Under the pieces are notes generated by a model. It was not told the origin of the DNA, ran no database searches, and saw only the letters and a program-made list of their open reading frames with translations. Below, piece by piece: positions 29,130 through 38,826 of a DNA stretch of 64,000 nt (position 1 is the stretch's first letter; every line of letters starts with the position of its first letter). Source of the stretch: an uncultured Lachnotalea sp. (GTDB lineage Bacteria > Bacillota > Clostridia > Lachnospirales > Lachnospiraceae). Location of the stretch: NCBI GenBank assembly GCA_947066815.1, contig CAMSZT010000005.1, positions 1-64,000 of the forward strand, read 5' to 3'. The translations under genes and the position numbers were made by a program.

Positions 29130-30029
29130 TTACTGATGCCTGAGCGCCGTCCGCTTATCTAAGAAGATCCCGGCACAGACCACGGCGATCCCGAGAAATT
29201 TTCCGAGAGGAAAGCTTCCCAGGAGGATCAGGTCCGCCACGATGCTGGCGGCGATCTGGCCGATCAGAAGGAAGATCGTCGCGTGGAATACCTTCATGCT
29301 CCCGTAGGCCATGTTGTTGAGGGCACAGCTGAAGGCGCCGAGAGGGCCGGTCAGATAGCCGATGAGAGGAGCGCTTTTAAAGCCGGATACGGGAAGCTTG
29401 AAGCCGGTGGCAAAGAGGAGCAGGATGAAAGCCACGACAGCCCCGAAACCGCCGTTGTAAAAGCTTCCGGCGATCTTTCCCACATAGCGGCTGGCTTCAT
29501 AGTTGAACATCCTGGCAAAGACCGTGACGCAGCCGATGAAGATCGCGAAGATCAGGAGCAGGAACAGCATCCCCTGGCCGGAGACACCGGTAAAGGAATC
29601 CCCTCCGGCGAAATTGATGACGAACACACCGGCAAGGATGCACAGGAAGCCGGGCAGACGGTATGTATGGAAGGTGACTTTCTCCGAACCGAACCACCCG
29701 AAATGGTCGACCACCGCCGACATGATGAGCTGGCCGGAGACGGAAAGGCAGACCGTGACGGCGCTCCCCAGCTTCGCCACCAGATAGCCGGAAAACCCCA
29801 GAACAAAGATGGCGCATACGCCTCCGAAGCAGGCGTGTATCGGCATTCCGTTCGGCTTCGGGAATTTTCTCGTGGCGGCAAGTTCCATGATGAGGCTTGT
29901 AAGGGCATTTAAAAGCTGGCTGATAAAGCCCACGCCCAGGACGCCGATAAAAGGGTAGAGCATGCCGTTGTAGCTGCTTTGGGCAGAGATCATCGCACCG
30001 GAGATCACCGCCAGAATGATATAAAGCAT
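29130..30029 (-). CDS. DMT/DUF606 (YdcZ-like) membrane transporter
   Basis: Two repeats of hydrophobic segments; ISGAMISAQSSYNGML. Confidence 0.8.
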   Translation of the reverse strand: MLYIILAVISGAMISAQSSYNGMLYPFIGVLGVGFISQLLNALTSLIMELAATRKFPKPNGMPIHACFGGVCAIFVLGFSGYLVAKLGSAVTVCLSVSGQLIMSAVVDHFGWFGSEKVTFHTYRLPGFLCILAGVFVINFAGGDSFTGVSGQGMLFLLLIFAIFIGCVTVFARMFNYEASRYVGKIAGSFYNGGFGAVVAFILLLFATGFKLPVSGFKSAPLIGYLTGPLGAFSCALNNMAYGSMKVFHATIFLLIGQIAASIVADLILLGSFPLGKFLGIAVVCAGIFLDKRTALRHQ

Positions 30030-30256
30030 AGTAGATCCGTCCTCCTGCGGAAAACCGCTGTATTCTTATGAAGATCATCCATATGGAATCGTATCGGGCA
30101 ACGTTACTGATTATAATATCAATATCCGAAATAATCAATATGATTTCTGGCAATCCGGGAAGAACTGTGGTATGATAGGGACAGAGTTTTACGTTTCATC
30201 GATACGTCTCCTTCCCGGAGAGAAGGAGGGTCAACAAAGAACAGGAGGTAAATTTT

Positions 30257-30970
30257 ATGGCAACTCCACATAATCAGGCAGAAAAAGGACAGATCGCAGA
30301 GAGTATCCTGCTGCCGGGCGACCCGCTCCGGGCCAGATTCATCGCGGAAAATTTCCTGGAAGACGCCGAGATGTTCAATTCGGTGAGAAACATGTTCGGC
30401 TTCACCGGGACCTACGGCGGGAAACGGGTGTCGGTCATGGGTACCGGCATGGGCTGCGCCTCCATCGGTATCTATTCCTACGAGCTGATCCATGTTTACG
30501 GGGTGAAGAACCTGATCCGGGTCGGATCCTGCGGGAGCATCCAGGAGAGCCTGCCCGTGGGCAATCTGGTCATGGCCATGGCGGCCAGCACCGACGGGAA
30601 TTTCGCCCACCAGTACGGGCTTCCCGGGACCTACTCGGCCCAGGCCTCCTATGAGCTTCTGGAACAGGCCGTCCGTTCGGCAAAGGCCAACGGCTATCCC
30701 TGCCGGGTGGGGAACGTCCTGTCCTCGGACCTTTTCTATACGGAGACCCCGGAGTGGAAGCAATGGGCAAAGATGGGACTTCTCTCCGTGGAGATGGAGA
30801 GCTACGCCCTCTACTGCAACGCGAACCGCGCGGGCGTCCGGGCCCTGGGGATCTTTACGGTCTCCGATTCCATCGTGACGGGGGAGGGCCTCTCGGCCGA
30901 GGAACGCCAGACAGGCTTCACCAACATGATGCAGGTGGCCCTGGAAACGGCTGCGGCTTTCACCGAATGA
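30257..30970 (+). CDS. deoD: Purine-nucleoside phosphorylase
   Basis: MATPHNQAEKGQIAESILLPGDPLRARFIAENFLEDAEMFNSVRNMFGFTGTYGGKRVSVMGTGMGCASIGIYSYEL. Confidence 0.97.
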   Translation: MATPHNQAEKGQIAESILLPGDPLRARFIAENFLEDAEMFNSVRNMFGFTGTYGGKRVSVMGTGMGCASIGIYSYELIHVYGVKNLIRVGSCGSIQESLPVGNLVMAMAASTDGNFAHQYGLPGTYSAQASYELLEQAVRSAKANGYPCRVGNVLSSDLFYTETPEWKQWAKMGLLSVEMESYALYCNANRAGVRALGIFTVSDSIVTGEGLSAEERQTGFTNMMQVALETAAAFTE

Positions 30971-31007
30971 CATGGCCCGGCGGGCCGGGACCCCTTAAGA
31001 GGAATCT

Positions 31008-32543
31008 ATGAAAAAGAAGTACAAAAAATTGATCACCAACCGGATCCTGCTCACCGGGATCCTGCTGGTGGTCCAGGCGGTATGGCTGGTGATCTTCCTC
31101 CGGAGGCTCATCAGCTATTCCGCGTGGGTAAACGCCGGTTTTACGGTGCTCAGTATCCTGATCACCCTGTTCCTGATCGGAAAAGAGGAGAACTCCGCCT
31201 ACAAGATCGCCTGGATCATCCTGATCCTCTGCCTGCCTCTTTTCGGCGGTCTTCTCTATCTTTCTTTCGGCAATAAGAACCCGTCCCAAAATATGAAAAG
31301 ACGACTCACGAACTCCCACCGGGCCATGGCGAAGGGCTTTCGGGGCGGGTTCGAGGCGGTCGAAGCCCTGAAAAGGCTTGACGAGCGGGCAGCCGGCATC
31401 AGCATTTATCTGAAGAACGCCAGCGATTACGGGCTCCATCAAAATACGGACGTCCGCTATTACCCCCTGGGGGAGCTTTGGTTCCAGGACCTTCTTGACG
31501 ATCTGGAGAATGCCAGATACTACATTTTTATGGAGTATTTTATCATCGAGGAGGGCTATATGTGGAACCGGATCCTTGGGATCCTGGAGCGGAAGGTCTC
31601 GGAGGGGGTGGACGTCCGCCTGATCTACGACGATATGGGATGCGTTTCCCTGCTTCCGAAGGGGTATGACAAATGGATGGAGCGGAAGGGCATCCGCTGC
31701 ATGGCCTTCAACCGGATCGTTCCCTTTTTTGCTATGGTCATGAACCACCGGGACCACCGGAAGATCACGGTCATCGACGGCCACACGGCCTACACGGGAG
31801 GCATCAACCTGGCCGACGAATACATCAATGTGAAGAAGCGGTTCGGCCACTGGAAGGATTCCGGCGTCCGCCTGGAGGGGGAGGGCGTCTGGAACTTTAC
31901 CCTGATGTTTCTGGAAATGTGGAACGCCTACCGGAAGGAGGACGGGAGCCTGGAGCAGTTTAGGCCCCGGCTCCATCATCCGGAGCCATTCTCCGGCAGA
32001 GGGTTTGTCCAGCCCTTCGGCGACACACCCCTGGACAATGAGACTGTGGCGGAAAATGTTTATATCGAGATCCTGAATCAGGCCAGGGATTACTGCTATA
32101 TTTTTACGCCATACCTGATCGTGGACGACGAGATGAAGCTGGCCCTTTCCCTGGCGGCAAAGCGGGGGGTGGACGTCAAGATCGTGACGCCCGGGATCCC
32201 GGACAAGCCCCTGGTGTTCAGGCTCACCCGCTCCAACTACGCGCCCCTCTTAAAGGCAGGCGTGAAGATCTACGAGTATGCGCCGGGATTCATCCATGCG
32301 AAAAGCTACGTCTGCGACGATGAGTTTGCCCTGGTGGGCACCATCAACATGGACTACCGGAGCCTGTACCTGCACTTTGAATGCGGAACCTTCATGTACC
32401 GGACCGACGCGGTGGCCGATCTGAAGATCGACGCCATCCGGACCATCGGAAAGAGCCGCCCCATATCCTTAAAGGACTGCCGGACCGGCCTGTTCGGCGG
32501 GCTTTTCGACTCGGTCCTGCGGATCCTGGCGCCGCTGTTTTAA
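31008..32543 (+). CDS. cls: Cardiolipin synthase (two HKD/PLD motifs)
   Basis: NHRDHRKITVIDGHTAYTGGINLAD; FIHAKSYVCDDEFALVGTINMDYRS. Confidence 0.95.
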   Translation: MKKKYKKLITNRILLTGILLVVQAVWLVIFLRRLISYSAWVNAGFTVLSILITLFLIGKEENSAYKIAWIILILCLPLFGGLLYLSFGNKNPSQNMKRRLTNSHRAMAKGFRGGFEAVEALKRLDERAAGISIYLKNASDYGLHQNTDVRYYPLGELWFQDLLDDLENARYYIFMEYFIIEEGYMWNRILGILERKVSEGVDVRLIYDDMGCVSLLPKGYDKWMERKGIRCMAFNRIVPFFAMVMNHRDHRKITVIDGHTAYTGGINLADEYINVKKRFGHWKDSGVRLEGEGVWNFTLMFLEMWNAYRKEDGSLEQFRPRLHHPEPFSGRGFVQPFGDTPLDNETVAENVYIEILNQARDYCYIFTPYLIVDDEMKLALSLAAKRGVDVKIVTPGIPDKPLVFRLTRSNYAPLLKAGVKIYEYAPGFIHAKSYVCDDEFALVGTINMDYRSLYLHFECGTFMYRTDAVADLKIDAIRTIGKSRPISLKDCRTGLFGGLFDSVLRILAPLF

Positions 32544-32561
32544 CAAGAAAAGAGGAGAGCG

Positions 32562-35204
32562 ATGGGAAATTTAAAAACAACGAGGTGGAGCGGTCAGGTT
32601 ACGCCGGAAAACGCCTGGCGGGAGTACCCCCGGCCGGCCTTCGCGAGGAAAGGCTGGATCTGCTTAAACGGCCTCTGGGAGTATGCCTTTACGAAGGAAG
32701 AGCAGATCCCGTCCCGGTTTGACGGACAGATCCTGGTCCCCTTCTCCCCGGAGGCTCCCCTCTCCGGGGTGGAGAGGCAGTTAAAGCCGGAGGAGTTTCT
32801 CTGGTATCGGAGGCGTTTTCTCCTTCCGGCGGGCGGCCGGGATGGGGGGCGGCGGGTACTGCTCCACTTCGGGGCCGTGGACCAGACCTGCACCGTCTGG
32901 CTGAACGGTGAGAAGGCCGGGAGCCATACGGGAGGATACCTGCCCTTTACTATGGATATCACGGACCTCTGCGGGGAGGGGGAGCAGGAGCTTCTTGTCA
33001 AAGTCCGGGACGTGAGCGATGCGGGCTGGCACAGCCGTGGAAAGCAGAAATTAAGATCCGGAGGGATGTTCTACACAGCCCAGAGCGGCATCTGGCAGAC
33101 AGTCTGGCTGGAGATCGTCCCGGAGCAGTACTTAAAAAGCGTCCGCATCCGGCCGGACTATGACAGAAGCCTGGTGCGCCTCCGCCTCCAGGGACCGGCT
33201 GCCCTTCCCGTAAAGCTTACGGTCCTCGAGGACTTTACCGACGAGACTCTCGCCGGGTTCCTGGAGACCGGCGAGGCGCGGGGAGAGAAACGGCTCTCCC
33301 TGTCTGCAGCCTGCGGACGGGAATGGGGGATCCCCATGGAGGGTTTCACAGCCTGGTCCCCGGAGCGCTCGAAGCTTTACGGCCTCCTCATGGAGGCCGG
33401 AGAGGACCGGGTCCTCACCTACTTTGCCATGCGCAGCTGTTCCGTGGAGCCGGCCGGAGAGGGTGTTTTCCGGCTCTTCCTCAACGGAAAGCCCTATTTC
33501 CAGACCGGCCTTCTGGATCAGGGCTACTGGCCCGACGGCCTTTACACGGCCCCCTGCGACGAGGCCGTGGTCTTTGACATCGAGACGGCGAAGTCCATGG
33601 GCTTCAACATGCTCAGGAAGCATGTGAAGGTCGAAGCGGCGAGATGGTATTACCACTGTGACCGGCTGGGGATGCTGGTGTGGCAGGACATGGTGAACGG
33701 CGGGAGCGCCTACCGCTCCTGGTTCATCACCTATTTTGCCACAGCGGCCGCCTGCCTCCACATTCCCGTGAAAGACACCCACAGGAGGCTTTTGGCCAGG
33801 AGGGAAAAGGAGGGGAGGTTCGCATTTCGAAGAGAACTCCGGGAAATGGTGAAGGTCCTCTACAACCATCCCTCCATCGTCTGCTGGGTCCCCTTCAACG
33901 AGGGCTGGGGCCAGTTTGAGACGGAAGCTGTGACAGAGGAACTCCGGAGGCTGGATCCTCTTCGCCTCATCGATGCCGCCAGCGGCTGGTTCGACCAGGG
34001 GGGCGGAGACCTTTTCAGCATCCATTCCTATTTCTTCTCCTACAGCTTAAGCAAGACTTCTGCCCCGAGGAAACTCAGGGAAGCCGGAAGGAGACGGGCT
34101 GCTGCCCTCACGGAATACGGCGGCTACTGCCTCCCCGTGGAGGGGCACCGGTATTCCCGGAAGACCTACGGGTACCGGCGGTGTCGGGAGGCGGGGGAAC
34201 TGTCCGCGGCCCTGGAAGCTCTCTGGGAAGAAAAGGTCCGCTCCCGGATCAGAGAGGGGCTGTCGGCGGCAATCTACACCCAGCTCTCCGACGTGGAGGA
34301 GGAGGTCAACGGGCTCCTCACCTACGACCGGGAGATCCTGAAGGTTCCGGAGGCGGCCATAAGAGCCCTGAACGGACGGCTGTCCGGCACCCTGTCCGAG
34401 ATCCTTCCGGCCGTGGTGCCGGAATGCGGTGCGGGGGACAGAGCCGGGGAGACTTTGGCCGAAATGCCGCAAAAAAGCAGCGGACGGGGAACCGTCATCA
34501 TCGGAGGGGCCGACGGGCCCACGGCGGTCTTTCTGGCCGGGACATACAGGGGGCTCCGAAAGAGAGTGCGGCAGAGGAAGCAGGAGCAGGATATGAAACG
34601 AAAAACCGCCGGACTGACACCGAACGCCCACACCACGGAAGAGATGAGGGCCTACCTGGCCGAAACCTACGGGGCCGCTCCGCTCCCGGAGGACTCGGAG
34701 GAATACGGCTTTTTCTACCGGGCCATGAAGAGCACCCTGGTGATACGGGAAGCGCCGGAGCTTCTGCAAACTCCAGAGCCAAAGCTTCCGAACGGTTTGG
34801 AAGAGCCGGACGGCCGGCTGAAAAAAATGCTCTGGAGACTGACTTGGAGGTTCCGGTGGAAAAAGCTCTCGGAGACTCCGGACCAGGAAGCCTTCACCGC
34901 CTACACGGAAGTCTTTGAGAGGCGGATGAGGGAGGCGGAGGAACTGCCGGAGGATATCTTCCCCATGTCCTATTCCGTCTGGCGGTTCCCGGTGCTGGAA
35001 AGCGGAGAGAAGCTTGGGGAGATGACCGTGGAGCTGGAGGATATCCGGCAGCAGATCGGCCTGTCCTACGCCAATTTCAAAGGACAGGAGGAGCCGGAGG
35101 AAATCTCAAAGGACATCATCCGTTACTTCGGCGTCCGCCGGGAGGATATCGATACCTGCAGCGAGCGCCTCGTCAGGTATCTTCACATGCTCGGGAAGAT
35201 CTGA
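32562..35204 (+). CDS. Glycoside hydrolase family 2 protein fused to an IGGADGPTAVFLAG segment and an uncharacterised C-terminal domain
   Basis: GH2 sandwich/immunoglobulin regions, catalytic-type PFNEGWGQFE and LTEYGG; GTVIIGGADGPTAVFLAGTYRG at ~34481-34550; ~200 aa extra C-terminus. Confidence 0.88.
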   Translation: MGNLKTTRWSGQVTPENAWREYPRPAFARKGWICLNGLWEYAFTKEEQIPSRFDGQILVPFSPEAPLSGVERQLKPEEFLWYRRRFLLPAGGRDGGRRVLLHFGAVDQTCTVWLNGEKAGSHTGGYLPFTMDITDLCGEGEQELLVKVRDVSDAGWHSRGKQKLRSGGMFYTAQSGIWQTVWLEIVPEQYLKSVRIRPDYDRSLVRLRLQGPAALPVKLTVLEDFTDETLAGFLETGEARGEKRLSLSAACGREWGIPMEGFTAWSPERSKLYGLLMEAGEDRVLTYFAMRSCSVEPAGEGVFRLFLNGKPYFQTGLLDQGYWPDGLYTAPCDEAVVFDIETAKSMGFNMLRKHVKVEAARWYYHCDRLGMLVWQDMVNGGSAYRSWFITYFATAAACLHIPVKDTHRRLLARREKEGRFAFRRELREMVKVLYNHPSIVCWVPFNEGWGQFETEAVTEELRRLDPLRLIDAASGWFDQGGGDLFSIHSYFFSYSLSKTSAPRKLREAGRRRAAALTEYGGYCLPVEGHRYSRKTYGYRRCREAGELSAALEALWEEKVRSRIREGLSAAIYTQLSDVEEEVNGLLTYDREILKVPEAAIRALNGRLSGTLSEILPAVVPECGAGDRAGETLAEMPQKSSGRGTVIIGGADGPTAVFLAGTYRGLRKRVRQRKQEQDMKRKTAGLTPNAHTTEEMRAYLAETYGAAPLPEDSEEYGFFYRAMKSTLVIREAPELLQTPEPKLPNGLEEPDGRLKKMLWRLTWRFRWKKLSETPDQEAFTAYTEVFERRMREAEELPEDIFPMSYSVWRFPVLESGEKLGEMTVELEDIRQQIGLSYANFKGQEEPEEISKDIIRYFGVRREDIDTCSERLVRYLHMLGKI

Positions 35205-35247
35205 GCCGCCCGGCTCTCGATGATTTTCAAAAGAAAGGGGGAATTTT

Positions 35248-36150
35248 ATGCCCGTCCAGATCATCCGCAACGACATCACCAAAATGAAGTGCGACGCCAT
35301 CGTCAACGCCGCCAATCCATCCCTCCTCGGGGGCGGCGGCGTTGACGGGGCCATCCACCGGGCGGCAGGTCCGACGCTTCTGGAAGAGTGCAGGAAGCTT
35401 GGCGGCTGTCCCACAGGGGAGGCCAGGATCACGAAAGGCTATGCCCTTCCCAGCAAATACGTGATCCACACAGTGGGCCCCGTCTGGCAGGGGGGAGACC
35501 ATGGAGAGCGGGAGCTTCTTATCTCCTGTTACCGGGAGTCCCTGCGGCTTGCCCTTGCCTTCCGGTGCGAGACGGTGGCCTTCCCCCTGATCTCCTCCGG
35601 TGTCTACGGCTATCCGAAGGACCAGGCCCTCAAGGTGGCGGTGGATACCATCGGGGAGTTTCTCCTGGAACATGAGCTTTCCGTCTATCTGGTGATCTTT
35701 GACCGGGCCTCTTACACCATCGGGGAAAAGCTGTTTGCGGACATCCGCTCCTATATCGACGACCATTACGTGGAGCTTTGCGGGGATGCCGGCAGGTCGA
35801 GAAACCTGTGGGAAGAAACCTCCGCCCTTCCCGCCGCCGGTCCCCGGGAAAGCTTTTCCAAGCGCAACCCCTGAGAAGGCTTCCCGCGGCAATGTCTGGT
35901 ATAAGCCCAAAAAACAGACGGCCCTCGCCTTTGCCATCGCCCTGGAGCTTTCCCTGGAAGAGACGAAGGAGCTTCTCATGAAGGCGGGATTCGCCCTGTC
36001 CCACAGCAGCAAATTCGATATCATCATCGAATACTTCATCGAAAACGGAAATTACAACATCTTTGAGATCAACGAGGCCCTCTTTGCCTTCGACCAGAGC
36101 CTCCTGGGGCGTGACAGATCAAAAATTTTTGTCGCCTTCCGGGCGACCAT
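35248..36150 (+). pseudogene. Macro (ADP-ribose-binding) domain protein, internally deleted and frameshifted
   Basis: Macro domain [24 protein letters not shown] intact in frame 1 (35248-35874); C-terminal [69 protein letters not shown] in frame 2. Confidence 0.75.
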
Positions 36151-36205
36151 TTCCTCCGAAAAAACCGGTACAATGACTGCAGACATTGGAACAAAAAAAG
36201 AACGG

Positions 36206-36844
36206 AGGAAACGGATATGACAAAGGCTGCAGAGAAAGAATGGACGGGGAAAGACGGGAGCAAAGAGAAAGACGGAGGGGGACTGTTTCGTCTCGACCGT
36301 CCTATTTAATAATACGAGCCGGGTGCTCCACGACCGGACAGATCTTTTCAAGATCCCGAAAATGACGGACGCGGATTACACGACCTGCGGCTGTACGGCG
36401 CTGCTTGACGCCATCGGAGGAGCCATCCACCACATCGGAAATATCCACAAATACGCCCGTCCGGAGGATGTGCCCGCCCACACCATGTTCGTGATCACCA
36501 CCGACGGGATGGAAAACGCCAGCCGACGCTACGATATCCGCCGGGTACGGCAGATGATCGAACGGCAGAAGAGTAAATACGGCTGGGAATTCCTCTTTAT
36601 CGGCGCCAACATCGACGCGGTGGAGACGGCCGGTGCCTTCGGGATCGGTGCGGACCGGGCGGTCAATTACCGTGCGGACTCCAGGGGAACGACGGTTCTT
36701 TACGACACGGTCTGTGAAACTGTGGCCAATGTCCGGGGAGGCGTACCCCTGCAGGCTTCCTGGTCCAAAAAAATGAGGAAGATCATAACAAAAGGAATCA
36801 TCACAGGAACGCAAAATCCCCTGCGCCGAAACGGATGTTCCTGA
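36206..36844 (+). pseudogene. vWA domain protein lacking its N-terminal MIDAS (DxSxS) region
   Basis: ATG 36217 region frame ends ...GGLFRLDRPI*; alternative frame reads CFVSTVLFNNTSRVLHDRTDLFKIPKMTDADYTTCGCTALLDAIGGAIHHIGNIHKYARPEDVPAHTMFVITTDGMENASR. Confidence 0.7.
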
Positions 36845-36856
36845 AGCACAGGGGAT
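36816..36856 (-). terminator. Terminator for the minus-strand PTS-like gene
   Basis: ATCCCCTG ... CAGGGGAT inverted repeat, followed on the minus strand by TTTT. Confidence 0.5.
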
Positions 36857-36872
36857 AAGGACATGATCCTGC

Positions 36873-37928
36873 TTACATATCCAGCTTCATATCGCCGTCC
36901 TGGATCCAGCCTTTCTTTCTCATGAACCAGGCGATGGCAAAGGCCATGACGCCGGGCAGGAGGAAGTGGAGCAGCGCGATCTTAAAGAGCACCGGTCCGG
37001 CGCCCTCCGCGGCGGCCATGGTCTGGAAGGTCATGATCTGTCCCACCAGCCCGGCGGTACCCATGCCGGATCCGACGGGATTATTGGTCATATGGAAGAC
37101 CAGGGTGGAGACCGGCCCAAGCACGGCGCTGGTGAGGATGGCCGGAAGCCAGATCACAGGCTTTCGGACAATGTTTGGAACCTGGAGCATGCTGGTGCCG
37201 ATCCCCTGGGCAAGAAAGCCGCCCATTTTGTTCTCCCGGTAGCTGGCAGCCGCAAAACCGATCATGTTGGCACAGCAGCCCACCGTGGCGGCTCCCGCGG
37301 ATAAGCCGGAAAGGCTTAAGGAGACGCCCAGGGCGGCGGAACTGATGGGCAGGGTCAGGATCATACCCATGAGGACGGAGACGATGATCCCCATGAGAAA
37401 GGGCTGCTGTTCCGTCCCCCAGTTGATCAATCCGCCGAGGGATGTCATAAAGGCGGAGATGGGAGGACTCAGGATCATGCCGACCACGGAGCCGGAAACG
37501 ATGCAGACAATGGGCGTGAGTACGATGTCCAGCTTGGTCTTTCCGGCGATCAGGTGTCCCAGTTCAATGCCCACGTAGGCGGCGATGAAGGCGCCCAGAG
37601 GTTCGCCGGGACCTGCAAGGACAACGGCCCCGTCCGCCAGGACCTGCCCTGCCAGGATCTTTCCGGCAAAAGCGCCCACCATTCCGGTGGCGGCGGCGGA
37701 GAGCACCACCAGGGGGCTTTCCCTGAATTTACAGGCAACGCCGCAGCCGATCCCCGCTCCGGTCAGGGCCGCCGCGACTTTTCCAAACAAAAACAGATAA
37801 CCGCCCGCCGCCCCGCCGACGAGCGTTCCGATCTGCTGGATAATGGTCCCCACGATCAAAGTGGAAAAGAGACCTGTGGCCATGCCGCCAAGGCCGTCGA
37901 TAAACAGCCGGTTCAGCCATTTCTTCAT
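36873..37928 (-). CDS. PTS IIC-type membrane transporter (EIIC_2-like)
   Basis: Multi-TM; GGMATGLFSTLIVGTIIQQIG...GVACKFRESPLVVLSAAATGMVGAFAG. Confidence 0.8.
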   Translation of the reverse strand: MKKWLNRLFIDGLGGMATGLFSTLIVGTIIQQIGTLVGGAAGGYLFLFGKVAAALTGAGIGCGVACKFRESPLVVLSAAATGMVGAFAGKILAGQVLADGAVVLAGPGEPLGAFIAAYVGIELGHLIAGKTKLDIVLTPIVCIVSGSVVGMILSPPISAFMTSLGGLINWGTEQQPFLMGIIVSVLMGMILTLPISSAALGVSLSLSGLSAGAATVGCCANMIGFAAASYRENKMGGFLAQGIGTSMLQVPNIVRKPVIWLPAILTSAVLGPVSTLVFHMTNNPVGSGMGTAGLVGQIMTFQTMAAAEGAGPVLFKIALLHFLLPGVMAFAIAWFMRKKGWIQDGDMKLDM

Positions 37929-38182
37929 AATCAGTTACCGCCTTTCTGTCCATACGGGGATCCCGTATGGATTTCTATGTGTAAAATAATAATACAGCAG
38001 CTGTCTTGTCAGTTGTCGTTCCCAACTATAGCACAAAAAGAGGGGAGGCGCAAGTATATTTTCAGCCATTGTCGTCACTCAGAAGAAAAAAGGGCGGACA
38101 TTCCCGCCGGTAAGTGTTACAATAAAACCGTAATTGCAAATCGTAGAATTGCCGGGTACAGATAAAATCAAGGAGAAGGACC

Positions 38183-38698
38183 ATGAAAATAAGGGAGATC
38201 TTTCATAGGAAAACGAAAGAGGCGAAAGAAGCAGAGACGGTGGAGATCTGTCACGAACGGTTCGGTCAGTGCGTGCTTGAAAAGGACGACTGGGGCGCTT
38301 TTATGCTTATCCTCCCCTCTTTGCCCTTTGGGAAACACGAGGACGTGGAGATCGAACTGGACGTGACGGAGGAAAAGATCGCCGCCGCGGTCCGGTGTCT
38401 CGCTGAAATTTATGACGGACAGGAATCGTATCTAACGAAATTTTATGAAGGGATCCTGTCTTTCTGCGAGGAGTGGGAAGAAACCGATTCGGAGGGAAAT
38501 GCCGTCACCATGGAACTGGTCGAAAAAAACGGCAGTCTCTTCCGTGTCCTGGTGCAAGAGGGCGGAGAGGGGAATATGGTGATCTCCTTCTCCGGCATGA
38601 TGTTTGACGACGAGGGGGAGGAGCTTTTAGGCTGCCACAGCGTGATCATGGAAATCGACTGTGCGACCGGTGAGATAGGATACGATCTGGAGGGGTAG
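38183..38698 (+). CDS. Hypothetical acidic protein
   Basis: Complete ORF with aaggagaagg RBS; no recognised domain. Confidence 0.65.
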   Translation: MKIREIFHRKTKEAKEAETVEICHERFGQCVLEKDDWGAFMLILPSLPFGKHEDVEIELDVTEEKIAAAVRCLAEIYDGQESYLTKFYEGILSFCEEWEETDSEGNAVTMELVEKNGSLFRVLVQEGGEGNMVISFSGMMFDDEGEELLGCHSVIMEIDCATGEIGYDLEG

Positions 38699-38826
38699 AG
38701 AGAAAACTCTCCGTGCCGCATGATCAGGAGGATCGAGGCGGGAAACCGCAGCTCAAGATCCCATTGCACAGCCCTTCCATCCATGGTACAATAGACGGGA
38801 AGAAAAAAGAGGGAGGCAGTAATCTC

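Noticed and set aside
34481-34550. Annotation as a genuine oxaloacetate decarboxylase beta subunit
   Set aside because: Only the short IGGADGPT segment is present; no multi-TM pump body.
38129-38158. Possible fifth MITE copy (CGTAATTGCAAATCGTAGAATTGCC)
   Set aside because: Resembles the left end only; no matching right inverted end or flanking duplication.
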